Positions 1-7,072 are shown, numbered from the stretch's first letter. The stretch is DNA of 11,676 bases from an uncultured beta proteobacterium (GCA_903910495.1 CAIVZW010000310.1:1-11676), one strand, 5' to 3'. The notes: generated by a model from the letters alone, not told the origin. Made by a program: numbers and translations.

Positions 1-1
1 C

Positions 2-73
2 CCGAAGGAAATCCCCTTGGGGGACAGGTACAGGGCGAACGAGTTTTGGGCTAATCGGATAATCTGGGTTTAA
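2..73 (+). CDS. C-terminal tail of an unidentified protein (5' end outside window)
   Basis: The frame beginning at base 2 is open from the window edge to a TAA at 71-73 and encodes 23 residues (PKEIPLGDRYRA, then NEFWANRIIWV). Most codons end in G or C, as expected for coding DNA here, whereas the other two plus frames look worse. The stop directly abuts the stop of the convergent dctM (74-76), a common arrangement for tail-to-tail genes. No family can be named from so short a piece. It could still be a chance open frame. Confidence 0.35.
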   Translation, partial: PKEIPLGDRYRANEFWANRIIWV

Positions 74-1360
74 CTAGTTACGGACAATAAATTGCGGCAG
101 CCATGTCGTCAGCGGCGGCCAGAGCGTGATCGCCAGCAAGACCGTCATTAGCGGTATCAACCAGGGCAGAATGGCGCGGGCCAGGGTCTCAAACGAAATT
201 TCAGCCATCCGGGTTACCACGAACAGAACAACACCCACGGGCGGCGTGACCGTGCCGATGATCAGGTTGAGTACCACGATAACCCCGAACTGTACCGGAT
301 CGATGCCATAACTGATCGCCGCCGGGGCCAGAATCGGAATCAGGATCAGCATGGCGGCAAGCGCTTCCATGAAGCAACCGACGACGAGCAGAAACAGGTT
401 CACCAGCAGCAGGAACAGCATTGGACTCTGGATGTTCGCCATGAGCATCGGCGTCAGCGCCTGCGGCAGCCGTGAGATCGAGATGCACCAGCCAAGCGAC
501 GCGGCCGCCATGACCAGCACCATGACGACACCGGTCGTTTCCGCCGTGTCGATCAGGATAGGACCAATATGCTTCCACTCCAGGGTCCGGTACACCACAA
601 AGCCGAGGAACAGGGCATAAAGACAGGCGACTGCCGCCGCTTCGGTCGGCGTAAAGAAACCGCTGAACATGCCGCCCAGAATCACCACGGGTGTCATTAC
701 TGCAAAGAAGCAGTCGATAAAGGCGCGGCCAAGTACGCGAAAACCGGCAAAAGGTATGCGGCCCATTCCTTCGCGCCGTGCCACCACGCCAACCATCAGC
801 ATCAGCGTAACGCCCATCAGCACGCCGGGGATAAGGCCACCCATGAACAGTTTGCCAATGGAAACGTCAGCGGCGACACCGTAGATGACCATGGGCAGTG
901 ACGGCGGAATGATCGGCCCGATGGTCGCCGCCGCCGCCGTGATCGAGGCCGCCGTCTCGGGCCGGTAACCGGCCTTGCGCATGGCACGGATTTCAATGGC
1001 ACCGGAACCTGCCGCGTCCGCGACGGCTGAGCCGACCATGCCGGCGAAAATCATCGACGTCAGGATGCTGGCATGGGCATAACCGCCACGTATCCAGCCG
1101 ATGAGCGCGCTGGCGAAAGTGACGATGCGGTCGGTGATCTTGGCCGCCCCGAGAATGTTGCCCATCAGGATGAAGAGCGGTGCGGCAACGATAGGGAACG
1201 AGTTCATCGATCCCGCCATCTTCTGCGGCAGGGTGGAAACCGGCATGCCGTTGATCGAGATGAATACCAGCGTGGCCAGCGCCATCGAGGTGTACAGCGG
1301 CATACCGGTCATGATCGCGACGATCCAGCCGCCGAAGATTTTCGACATCAATCCGACCAT
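74..1360 (-). CDS. dctM: TRAP transporter large permease subunit, DctM type (system 1)
   Basis: The 428-aa, very hydrophobic protein has the length and about 11-12 membrane segments of TRAP large permeases, the subunits that carry Na+-coupled solute movement across the inner membrane. Family landmarks seen are PLFILMGN near residue 61, a GSGAIEI/MRKAGY stretch near 118-131, ATIGPIIPPSLPM near 145-157, FTPTEAAAVACLYALF near 236-251, and IGTVTPPVGVVLFV near 368-381. The gene is last in a P-Q-M operon. It starts 2 bp after the dctQ stop and has a G-rich ribosome site (GAGGGGG) about 7 bases upstream of ATG 1360. An ATG four codons downstream is an alternative start. The substrate cannot be read from this subunit. 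Family assignment is firm. Confidence 0.96.
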   Translation of the reverse strand: MVGLMSKIFGGWIVAIMTGMPLYTSMALATLVFISINGMPVSTLPQKMAGSMNSFPIVAAPLFILMGNILGAAKITDRIVTFASALIGWIRGGYAHASILTSMIFAGMVGSAVADAAGSGAIEIRAMRKAGYRPETAASITAAAATIGPIIPPSLPMVIYGVAADVSIGKLFMGGLIPGVLMGVTLMLMVGVVARREGMGRIPFAGFRVLGRAFIDCFFAVMTPVVILGGMFSGFFTPTEAAAVACLYALFLGFVVYRTLEWKHIGPILIDTAETTGVVMVLVMAAASLGWCISISRLPQALTPMLMANIQSPMLFLLLVNLFLLVVGCFMEALAAMLILIPILAPAAISYGIDPVQFGVIVVLNLIIGTVTPPVGVVLFVVTRMAEISFETLARAILPWLIPLMTVLLAITLWPPLTTWLPQFIVRN

Positions 1361-1362
1361 GG

Positions 1363-1854
1363 TCAGGCCCCCTCAACTTTGATTGAGGCAGGCTTCGATT
1401 TGCGCATGTCAGCCAGAGCCTGCAGCATCGTCAGCAGACCCGCCGGCAGCAGTGGCGCATACATCCAGGCCACCGACACGGGAACGGACATGGCTTCAAT
1501 GTCGGAATTGACCCGCATCAGGTGAATGCTGTACCAGGCCACCACGCCGCCGATGACGGCAACACCGATCTGGATGATCACTTCGGCCCATCGCCACGCG
1601 GCTTCTGGCAGCATTTCCTGCAACAGCTGGATACGGATATGCGTGCCGTGCCGCGTCGCGATCATCCAGCCCAGGCAAGCCAGCCAGACCATCAGGAAGC
1701 CGCTGATCTCATCTGTCCAGCTCAAGGGATCATTGATCGCCCTGGAAACGATGCCCAAGGTGACGGTGCCCAACAAAACCGTGATCAGGACGCCCGTAAA
1801 GACCTGCAGGCAGGTGTCCAGGATGGCAATTGCGCTTCTGGCCTGGCGCATCAT
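1363..1854 (-). CDS. dctQ: TRAP transporter small permease subunit, DctQ type (system 1)
   Basis: The 163-aa protein has four predicted membrane segments (roughly residues 18-38, 50-66, 90-110 and 128-148). It also has the DctQ hallmark LSWTDEISGF at about 44-53, followed by a basic loop with a THIRIQLL motif (71-78). DctQ proteins pair with DctM in the inner membrane and help dock the binding protein. The gene sits between dctP, whose stop is 6 bp upstream, and dctM, whose ATG is 2 bp downstream, so translation is probably coupled. Two adjacent ATG codons (1854 and 1851) could serve as the start. The ribosome site is weak (GAAAG), which fits coupling to dctP. Confidence 0.95.
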   Translation of the reverse strand: MMRQARSAIAILDTCLQVFTGVLITVLLGTVTLGIVSRAINDPLSWTDEISGFLMVWLACLGWMIATRHGTHIRIQLLQEMLPEAAWRWAEVIIQIGVAVIGGVVAWYSIHLMRVNSDIEAMSVPVSVAWMYAPLLPAGLLTMLQALADMRKSKPASIKVEGA

Positions 1855-1860
1855 CTGCTT

Positions 1861-2865
1861 TCAGAGCGCCAGCAGGGCTTCGAACGTGCCTTTACCCCAC
1901 TTGTCCTCGAATTTCTTGGGCACGGTATCCAGAACCAGTTTGCGCCATTGCGCAAGGTCGGGCTCGATAACCGTCATCCCCTGGGATTTGAGAGTGCTGA
2001 CGAGTGAAGCTTCCTGACTCAGAAGTTCCTTGTTCTGCCAGGCTTCTCCGGCGGCCAAGGCGGCATGGAAGATCGTGCGGTCGGCCGGGCTCAGGCTTTT
2101 CAGGAAGGCTTCATTGACGACGACCAGGCGTGGCGTGAGGACGTGCTCGGTAAGGATGAGGTATTTCTGCACCTCATATAACTTGGCACTCTGGATCGTT
2201 GGCAGCGGGTTTTCCTGACCATCCACCACGCCCTGACTGAGAGCGAGATAGAGTTCGCCGAAGGTGATCGGTGTGGCGCGCGCACCCCAGGCTTCGGCCA
2301 TCGCCCGGAAGACATCCACCGGCGGCACGCGCAGCTTCAGGCCGACCATGTCGGCCGGAGTGCGTACCGCCTTGTTGCCCGTCGTCAAATGACGCTTGCC
2401 GTAATAGGTGACGTTGAGCATGCGCATGCCGCGCTTGGCCACCAGATCCTCGTTGAGCTTGGCAAAGAACGGGGTCGCGCTCAACTTGGCCATGTGCGCC
2501 GCGTCGCGCCAGAGGTAAGGTGCTTCAATGACCGACAACTGCGGTAAAAAAGCGGCCAGCGCGCCAGCGCCTTCGGTCGTCATCTGCAAGGCGCCGGACG
2601 AGACCATCTCGACCATGTCCTTGTTCGATCCCAACTGGCTGTTGGGGAATACCTGAATGTCGATGCGCCCGCCGGTTTTTTCCTTGACCTCCTTGGCAAT
2701 CCGCTCCGCCATCATCACCTGTGGGTGACTGGCGGCCTGAGACTCGCCCCAGCGTATGGTGGTGGTCTGGGCGTATAGTAGGCTTGACGTCGATAGCCCG
2801 GCTCCCAGAACGACTCCCAGTACTGCAGCGCGGACAATGAATTTTCTCCTGATCATGCTGTTCAT
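1861..2865 (-). CDS. dctP: TRAP transporter periplasmic substrate-binding protein, DctP family (system 1)
   Basis: The 334-aa precursor has an N-terminal signal peptide: basic MIRRKF, a hydrophobic core, and likely cleavage after LLYA at about residue 32. The mature part follows the DctP fold, with SHPQVMMAERIAKEV near 46-60, PNSQLGSNKDMVE near 74-86, the conserved arginine R179 in GLKLRVPP, and VDGQENPLPT at 214-223. In this family that arginine binds the carboxylate of the ligand, so an organic acid (dicarboxylate, sugar acid or similar) is expected; the exact ligand is not readable. It is the first gene of the operon. ATG 2865 has a good ribosome site (AGGAAAGG at 2881-2874) 8 bases upstream. 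A second in-frame ATG lies at 2856. The promoter and palindrome at 2973-3028 probably control it. Confidence 0.95.
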   Translation of the reverse strand: MNSMIRRKFIVRAAVLGVVLGAGLSTSSLLYAQTTTIRWGESQAASHPQVMMAERIAKEVKEKTGGRIDIQVFPNSQLGSNKDMVEMVSSGALQMTTEGAGALAAFLPQLSVIEAPYLWRDAAHMAKLSATPFFAKLNEDLVAKRGMRMLNVTYYGKRHLTTGNKAVRTPADMVGLKLRVPPVDVFRAMAEAWGARATPITFGELYLALSQGVVDGQENPLPTIQSAKLYEVQKYLILTEHVLTPRLVVVNEAFLKSLSPADRTIFHAALAAGEAWQNKELLSQEASLVSTLKSQGMTVIEPDLAQWRKLVLDTVPKKFEDKWGKGTFEALLAL

Positions 2866-2972
2866 GGTATTTGCCTTTCCTGTCTTGAGAAGGTGGAATC
2901 AATCGGTCTTTAATGAGACAGTTTCAATGTGAGCAAAATGTCCCCCTATCACTCGGAATCTGTCGTGCGAAG

Positions 2973-3002
2973 ATATTACTCACTTAATAGAAACAACGTC
3001 AA
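2973..3002 (-). promoter_or_regulatory. Candidate sigma70-like promoter of the system 1 TRAP operon
   Basis: On the minus strand TTGACG (3002-2997) is separated by 18 bases from TAATAT (2978-2973). The first matches the -35 consensus at 5 of 6 bases and the second matches the -10 consensus at 4 of 6. Transcription would start near 2966, about 100 bases upstream of dctP, in A+T-rich DNA. The palindrome at 3007-3028 lies directly upstream. Confidence 0.5.
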
Positions 3003-3006
3003 TTAC

Positions 3007-3028
3007 TTTGCTAATTCGAATCAGCAAA
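3007..3028. promoter_or_regulatory. 22-bp near-perfect palindrome, candidate operator
   Basis: The arms TTTGCTAATTC (3007-3017) and GAATCAGCAAA (3018-3028) are reverse complements at 10 of 11 pairs; only 3013/3022 mismatch. The centre ATTCGAAT is perfectly symmetrical. It lies 4 bases upstream of the candidate -35 box of the TRAP operon, a position suited to an activator or a repressor. The even-length symmetry does not fit a T-N11-A LysR box centred on the dyad, so another dimeric regulator (for example GntR type) is as likely as the neighbouring LysR protein. Confidence 0.5.
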
Positions 3029-3126
3029 TCTTGGAGTCGACCCGAACAGACCGCAATATCCTTGCCTACCACCTCCCGGCAATGGCCGGTATTTGGCTCC
3101 GGGAACCAGCAAGGCATGGGCCATAC

Positions 3127-3148
3127 AAGTGGTCCTCCACGACCACTT
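3127..3148. repeat. Hairpin with 8-bp perfect stem
   Basis: AAGTGGTC (3127-3134), a 6-base loop, and GACCACTT (3141-3148) pair perfectly. On the plus strand the stem ends in four T (3147-3150), which is terminator-like but short. No plus-strand gene ends here, so the role is unclear. Confidence 0.4.
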
Positions 3149-3289
3149 TTGGCGTCCGGATTTGCTGGTGGGCGAGCGTGATTGAGCGATTAAAACCGAA
3201 GGGCGTCGAATTGCATGGTCAAGGCGGACAATTGCTTGAGCGCCGCACAAACATGCCGAAAATTCCGAGCTTGGTAATTTTAAGCTTCA

Positions 3290-3317
3290 CAGGCAAAAAT
3301 CGACCCATTTTTGCCTG
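3290..3317. terminator. Strong 10-bp stem hairpin downstream of the LysR gene; possible terminator
   Basis: CAGGCAAAAA (3290-3299) and TTTTTGCCTG (3308-3317) pair perfectly around an 8-base loop. It lies about 135 bp past the stop of the minus-strand LysR gene and could end its transcript. It is not canonical: the T-run is inside the stem and no T-tract follows on either strand. A protein-binding site or repeat remnant is also possible. Confidence 0.35.
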
Positions 3318-3451
3318 ATGACATTTTCATTGGCTATGTCGGCTAACTGATCGGACATCAGCCATTGAGCGCCAATACCAATCTGGTAACACCACGTCCA
3401 TCGCTGTCGATAGCACCCAATTCGTCATGGTGTTGGTCGTCTCGCAAGGTT

Positions 3452-4399
3452 CTAGCGTCCGCTAGGCGGAATTCCGGCGACCTCGCGCAGCACTCTGAGC
3501 ATAGCTTCCGCTCCAGGCGAAAGCTTGTGATCGCGTCGCGTGATAATTCCTACTGGGCTTATACGCAAGTCCACCTTGACCGCAAGCGCTTTTAGCGATC
3601 CCGACATCGAGTACGGCCGCAGGTCATCGGTCCCTAACGCGGCGATCATATCGCTCATGTGGAGTAACCCGGTCGTAATCGACAAAGACGAAGTCTCGAC
3701 GACCTGTTTGGGTGGCGGCAACCCCTGTTCGAGGAAGCATAAGGTAAGTCGATCACGCATCACGTTGCCCTGTGGCGGCAGCACCCAGGTTTGCGACGTG
3801 AGATCGCTCAAGCTTAGGACGCGTTTTCTGGAAAGTGGATGCCCTACACGCCCGACTATGCTATGTCTAATTTCACCGATCTCTTCATAGCGTAATCCGC
3901 TAACGTCCGGAACTCGGTGCACCCGAGCAATTGCAATGTCGAGGACGCTCTCCTGAAGCCGTCTGATGCAAACCTCGCTGAACTCCATCTCGATGCTGAC
4001 CAGTATCTTCGGAAAGCGCTGCTTTAAGAGTGCGACGGCGCGGGGAACGTAGGTCGTGGCCGCACTCCGTTCTGTACCGATTACAACTTGGCCGCTCATG
4101 CCTGCCTGCAGCGTCAGGATTTCGTTTCGCGTCTGCTGGAGTTCCATGATCGAGACGCGAGCGTGTCGAATCGCAATTTCGCCGTACTCAGTTGGAAGTA
4201 CACCGCGGGCGTGGCGGACAAACAGTTCCGCGCCCAGCGATTCCTCAAGTGCTTTGAGCAAACGCGACGCTGCCGGTTGCGTCATATGCAGAGCCGATGC
4301 GGCGTGTAACAGCGAGTGCTTCTCATCAAGATGAATCAGCAAGAGCAGCTGCACCGTCTTGAGTCGAGCGAGATTCAATCGGTCCAACAAGAGTGGCAT
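3452..4399 (-). CDS. LysR-type transcriptional regulator
   Basis: The 315-aa protein has the usual length and layout of LysR-type regulators. The N-terminal winged helix-turn-helix spans about residues 12-75, with HAASALHMTQPAASRLLKAL (32-51) as the recognition region and LGAELFVRHARGVLPTEYGE (55-74) as the wing. An effector-binding domain begins near residue 100 (GQVVIGT). The N-terminus resembles the GbpR-like subgroup that often regulates sugar or acid uptake genes. ATG 4399 has a good ribosome site (GGGAG, 4410-4406) 6 bases upstream. It is divergent from the M24 gene and lies between two TRAP systems, so it probably senses their substrate or a product and acts at 4501-4519. Effector and targets are inference. 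Confidence 0.94.
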   Translation of the reverse strand: MPLLLDRLNLARLKTVQLLLLIHLDEKHSLLHAASALHMTQPAASRLLKALEESLGAELFVRHARGVLPTEYGEIAIRHARVSIMELQQTRNEILTLQAGMSGQVVIGTERSAATTYVPRAVALLKQRFPKILVSIEMEFSEVCIRRLQESVLDIAIARVHRVPDVSGLRYEEIGEIRHSIVGRVGHPLSRKRVLSLSDLTSQTWVLPPQGNVMRDRLTLCFLEQGLPPPKQVVETSSLSITTGLLHMSDMIAALGTDDLRPYSMSGSLKALAVKVDLRISPVGIITRRDHKLSPGAEAMLRVLREVAGIPPSGR

Positions 4400-4431
4400 T
4401 GGTAACTCCCGAGATGGTTGATAAACGCGCC

Positions 4432-4437
4432 GTTATA
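4432..4437 (-). promoter_or_regulatory. Candidate -10 box of the LysR gene
   Basis: Read on the minus strand these bases are TATAAC, 5 of 6 matches to TATAAT, about 33 bases upstream of the ATG. The hexamer 17 bases further upstream (TGGTTA) is a poor -35, which would fit a weak or autoregulated promoter. Confidence 0.3.
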
Positions 4438-4500
4438 CAACGTAATGCATCCCGTAACCAGGCAACTTCGCTCGAAGGGACGCAAGACATTCTAGCCGAG

Positions 4501-4519
4501 CTATGTCTATTCAGCATAG
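4501..4519. promoter_or_regulatory. Candidate LysR-type binding site (T-N11-A dyad)
   Basis: CTATG (4501-4505) and CATAG (4515-4519) form an inverted repeat centred on 4510. Within it T4504 and A4516 give exactly the T-N11-A spacing of LysR-type recognition sites. It lies in the 255-bp divergent region, about 100 bp from the regulator start and 136 bp from the M24 start, where it could control both genes. Confidence 0.5.
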
Positions 4520-4643
4520 ATAGCGGCATATTCTTCATAAGACATTTATCCCTTACAAGTCTAGCATTGGTGCTCGAGACTGCGCGAGCGGCTCGCGGCC
4601 TATACGGCGTCATGCGTACGGGCAGGCACATTTCTTTGTTCAT

Positions 4644-4647
4644 GGAG
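4644..4647 (+). promoter_or_regulatory. Ribosome binding site fixing the GTG start of the M24 gene
   Basis: GGAG lies 7 bases before GTG 4655. The nearby ATG codons at 4642 and 4648 are in another frame and stop at 4660-4662, so they cannot start this gene. The GTG start gives a full-length N-terminal domain. Confidence 0.6.
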
Positions 4648-4654
4648 ATGACCA

Positions 4655-5824
4655 GTGATTAACGAACTTGCAAGCACGGCCCATCCTGACGACATTGCGC
4701 CACAGGAGTTCCTCGGACGGATCGCGACGGTGCGCGCAGCGCTCGAGAAAGCAAATCTCGTCGGGTTGGTGGCGTTCGGCGACTGCTGGCGCGGCGCCAA
4801 TATTTGCTACTTCACCAAATTTCGTCCTTTGGACGGGGTAACCGACATCGCCAACGCAGTCTTGCTACTCGGCGTGGACTCCGACCCTGTTTTGTTTGTC
4901 TCCGAGCAGACACTCGCCTACGCCCGAAGCGTCACTCTCTTCGAAGTGCGCAGTCTTCGCGAATTGACTGAGGGGATCAGCAATTTTGCCACCCATCATC
5001 GCAGCGGAACGGTCGGCCTGGCGGGCGCCGCCTACATTCCGGCCAGCATCCTCGATCGCGTCAAGACCGGTCTGGGCGGCCTCAAACTGGAGACGACCAT
5101 GGCCTTGGCAGAGGTCAAGGCGATCAAGAGCGAGGCCGAGATTCGCCTGCTGCGGAAGGCGGCGGCGCTCTCGGATGCGGCGATGGAGGCTATTCGCACC
5201 GCGCTGACCGCGGGCGGACCCTACACGGAACGCGAACTCGCGCTGATCGCGGATCGCGCCATGCTCGCTGGCGGGGCCGATCGAACCGCATTTGATTCCA
5301 TGGTACAGGCCGGACCGCGCTCGGCCTACAATCTGGCGCGGCCGACAGACCGATTGCTGCAGGTCGGCGATCTGGTCATGACCGATATCGGTGCTCGCTA
5401 TCGCGGCTACGTTGCCGACGGCGGTCGCGGTTTTACCTTCGGGCCGGCGAGCGCCGCCAAGATGGCGATCGTCGCCGCTTCCGTGCGCGCGGTTGAAGTC
5501 GGGCTCGCAGCGGCGCGCCCGGGAATGCTCGGTGCAGAACTCAACGCGGTCATCCAGAAATCAATCGTCGACTCCGGCTATGAGCAATACTCGAGCGAAG
5601 CTCGCGGACACGGTACCGGCCATGGGACCGGCATGGACCCGGAGGAAGAGCAGCCGATGATCAATCCGGGCAACAAGACCGTCTTGCAGGAGAACATGGT
5701 CTTCACGCTGAAGGCCACGATCACAGTGCCCGATGTCGGTGGCTTGCGCACGGAACGCATCGTATGTCTGAATCGCGATGGTGTTGAAGCTTTGGATCAG
5801 TATCCCATGGAGTTGCATTGGTAA
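4655..5824 (+). CDS. M24-family (creatinase/aminopeptidase P fold) hydrolase with altered active site
   Basis: The 389-aa protein has a creatinase-type N-terminal domain (about 18-150) and a C-terminal 'pita-bread' domain (about 160-385). It has no signal peptide and is presumably cytoplasmic. Family landmarks are ARPTDR (228-233), MTDIGARYRGYVADGGRGF (242-260), GHGTGHGTGM (318-327), and ENMVF with GGLRTERIV (346-370). Expected metal ligands D244, D255, H323 and E367 are present. The Glu of the usual EPG motif is K353 (LKATI), the catalytic His of the usual PHARPTDR stretch is L227, and the second active-site His appears to be E330. This points to a non-peptidase branch (creatinase-, ectoine hydrolase- or DddP-like chemistry, or something new) or a pseudoenzyme. 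It is divergent from the LysR gene and precedes TRAP system 2 by 141 bp, so a role on an imported compound is likely. Confidence 0.9.
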   Translation: MINELASTAHPDDIAPQEFLGRIATVRAALEKANLVGLVAFGDCWRGANICYFTKFRPLDGVTDIANAVLLLGVDSDPVLFVSEQTLAYARSVTLFEVRSLRELTEGISNFATHHRSGTVGLAGAAYIPASILDRVKTGLGGLKLETTMALAEVKAIKSEAEIRLLRKAAALSDAAMEAIRTALTAGGPYTERELALIADRAMLAGGADRTAFDSMVQAGPRSAYNLARPTDRLLQVGDLVMTDIGARYRGYVADGGRGFTFGPASAAKMAIVAASVRAVEVGLAAARPGMLGAELNAVIQKSIVDSGYEQYSSEARGHGTGHGTGMDPEEEQPMINPGNKTVLQENMVFTLKATITVPDVGGLRTERIVCLNRDGVEALDQYPMELHW

Positions 5825-5954
5825 TGCCCAGCGGCGAGGATGCGTGCATAGACGCTCGGAGCCGTGTTATTAGTGACCTGCCATGACATTGGTACAGAGG
5901 GGTAGAAGCAACCAATCGTTATGGCGTCGTTTTTTCTTGCCACGATTATTTTTC

Positions 5955-5960
5955 GAGGAA
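5955..5960 (+). promoter_or_regulatory. Ribosome binding site deciding the dctP (system 2) start
   Basis: GAGGAA lies 5 bases before ATG 5966. This favours ATG 5966, which also begins a normal signal peptide (MKTYR), over the upstream ATGs at 5960 and 5921. Confidence 0.6.
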
Positions 5961-5965
5961 TGCTC

Positions 5966-7072
5966 ATGAAAACCTATCGCTTGCTGGCTACCGGTTGTTA
6001 TGTTGCGGTATTCGCCATTGCAGCCGCCGTGCCTGCCTCCGTGCAGGCGCAGACGAAGCTTCGCTTCCAATCCACCTTCCCGCCGAACACCCTATTTACG
6101 GCAAGCGGCAATATGTTCGCAGAACGGGTGAAACTGCTCTCCAACGGCAGGCTGATCATCGAAATGCTCCCCAACGGGTCGGTCGTGCCCGCGACCGAGG
6201 CGCTCGATGCAGTCAGCAAACGGGTCATCGATGGCGCCCATTCGGCGCCAAACTACTGGGTAGGGAAAACCAGGGCCGCCGCGCTCTTCGGCGCCGCCCC
6301 CGGCGGGCCGTTCGGCATGGATATCATTGACTACATGGGCTGGCTCTATGACGCCGGTGGCCTCGAGCTATACCAGGAGCTCTACCAGGTGCAACTGAAG
6401 CTCAATGTCTATGGCATTCCGATGACCTCGGTCGCCAACCAGGCCATGGGATGGTTCAAACGACCAGTCAAGAGTTGGGACGATCTGAAGGGCCGCAAGT
6501 GCCGGGAGAATGGAATCACCGCGGAAGTCTACGGCAAGTCCGGCATGGTTACCGTCAACATGGGCGGTGGCGAGGTTCTGCCAGCCGGTGAACGTGGTGT
6601 CATAGAATGCGGAGAATTCGTTGGTGCGGCTGAAGACCTGAAAGTCGGCATCCACACGATCTGGAAGAACTTCTACCCGATGGCCTTGCATGAACCGGCA
6701 ACCGTCGTCGAATTGCTTGTGAACGGCGATGCCTGGAAGTCGCTGTCGCCTGACCTGCAAGCCATCATGCAAACTGCGGCGCTCGAAACGACAATTCGCG
6801 GTGTGCTGTCCCGGGCCCGCCTGGACGCCGTCGCTCTTTCAGAAATGAAGGACAAGCACGGGGTCACCATCCAGAAGACGCCGAACGACATATTGACCAA
6901 GACGCTCGAGAGCGGAGACGCACTGCTGAAGTCCGAATCGGAGAAGAACCCGTTCTTCAAGAAAGTGCTTGACTCACAGCGCGCCTACGCCGCCCAAGTC
7001 GTTCCGACGCGACGGATAACTAATCCGCCGTACAGTTTTGCGGCCGATTATTACTGGCCAGACAAGAACTAG
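5966..7072 (+). CDS. dctP: TRAP transporter substrate-binding protein, TakP-like class (system 2)
   Basis: The 368-aa precursor starts at ATG 5966. It has a signal peptide MKTYRLL with a hydrophobic stretch and probable cleavage after VQA (residue 28). Its length and the motifs PFGMDIIDYMGWLYDAGG (115-132), MGWFKRPVKSWDDLKGRKCR (161-180), GECGEFVG-like VIECGEFVGAAEDL (212-225) and FYPMALHEPA (236-245) match the larger TRAP binding proteins exemplified by TakP, which bind 2-keto or hydroxy acids, often with a metal ion. R180 is in the expected carboxylate-binding position. E217-F218 occupies the place where TakP has Glu-Trp, so the ligand contact may differ. This is not the same class as the system 1 protein. 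It probably shares a transcript with the M24 gene and with dctQM downstream, but this is unproven. Confidence 0.93.
   Translation: MKTYRLLATGCYVAVFAIAAAVPASVQAQTKLRFQSTFPPNTLFTASGNMFAERVKLLSNGRLIIEMLPNGSVVPATEALDAVSKRVIDGAHSAPNYWVGKTRAAALFGAAPGGPFGMDIIDYMGWLYDAGGLELYQELYQVQLKLNVYGIPMTSVANQAMGWFKRPVKSWDDLKGRKCRENGITAEVYGKSGMVTVNMGGGEVLPAGERGVIECGEFVGAAEDLKVGIHTIWKNFYPMALHEPATVVELLVNGDAWKSLSPDLQAIMQTAALETTIRGVLSRARLDAVALSEMKDKHGVTIQKTPNDILTKTLESGDALLKSESEKNPFFKKVLDSQRAYAAQVVPTRRITNPPYSFAADYYWPDKN

Larger units (their letters stand above)
2866..3451. other. 586-bp intergenic region between LysR gene and TRAP operon 1
   Basis: No convincing gene lies here. The region is visibly richer in A+T than the flanking genes, especially 2935-3060. 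It contains the dctP ribosome site, the candidate promoter (2973-3002), the 22-bp palindrome (3007-3028), and hairpins at 3127-3148 and 3290-3317. Open frames on both strands lack ribosome sites and family-like sequence. The rest (about 3150-3290 and 3320-3451) shows nothing recognisable and could be decayed coding DNA. Confidence 0.5.

Noticed and set aside
1..30. TCCCC/GGGGA hairpin near the left edge as terminator of TRAP operon 1
   Set aside because: The stem is only 4-5 bp with a tiny loop and lies within a probable coding tail on the plus strand; no T-run follows directly on the minus strand.
1073..1525. 150-codon plus-strand open frame opposite dctM/dctQ of system 1
   Set aside because: It is antisense to clear transporter genes and has the low-complexity charged composition typical of shadow frames.
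3011..3250. 79-codon minus-strand open frame in the same gap
   Set aside because: It overlaps the palindrome and hairpin, has odd composition, and shows no ribosome site or recognisable motif.
2929..3318. 129-codon plus-strand open frame in the gap upstream of TRAP operon 1
   Set aside because: It starts with GTG and has no ribosome site, spans the operon promoter and both hairpins, and has no family-like sequence.
4393..4662. 89-codon plus-strand open frame across the LysR/M24 divergent region
   Set aside because: It covers the regulator's own start, the candidate LysR site and the M24 start; it has no ribosome site and looks like a chance open frame.
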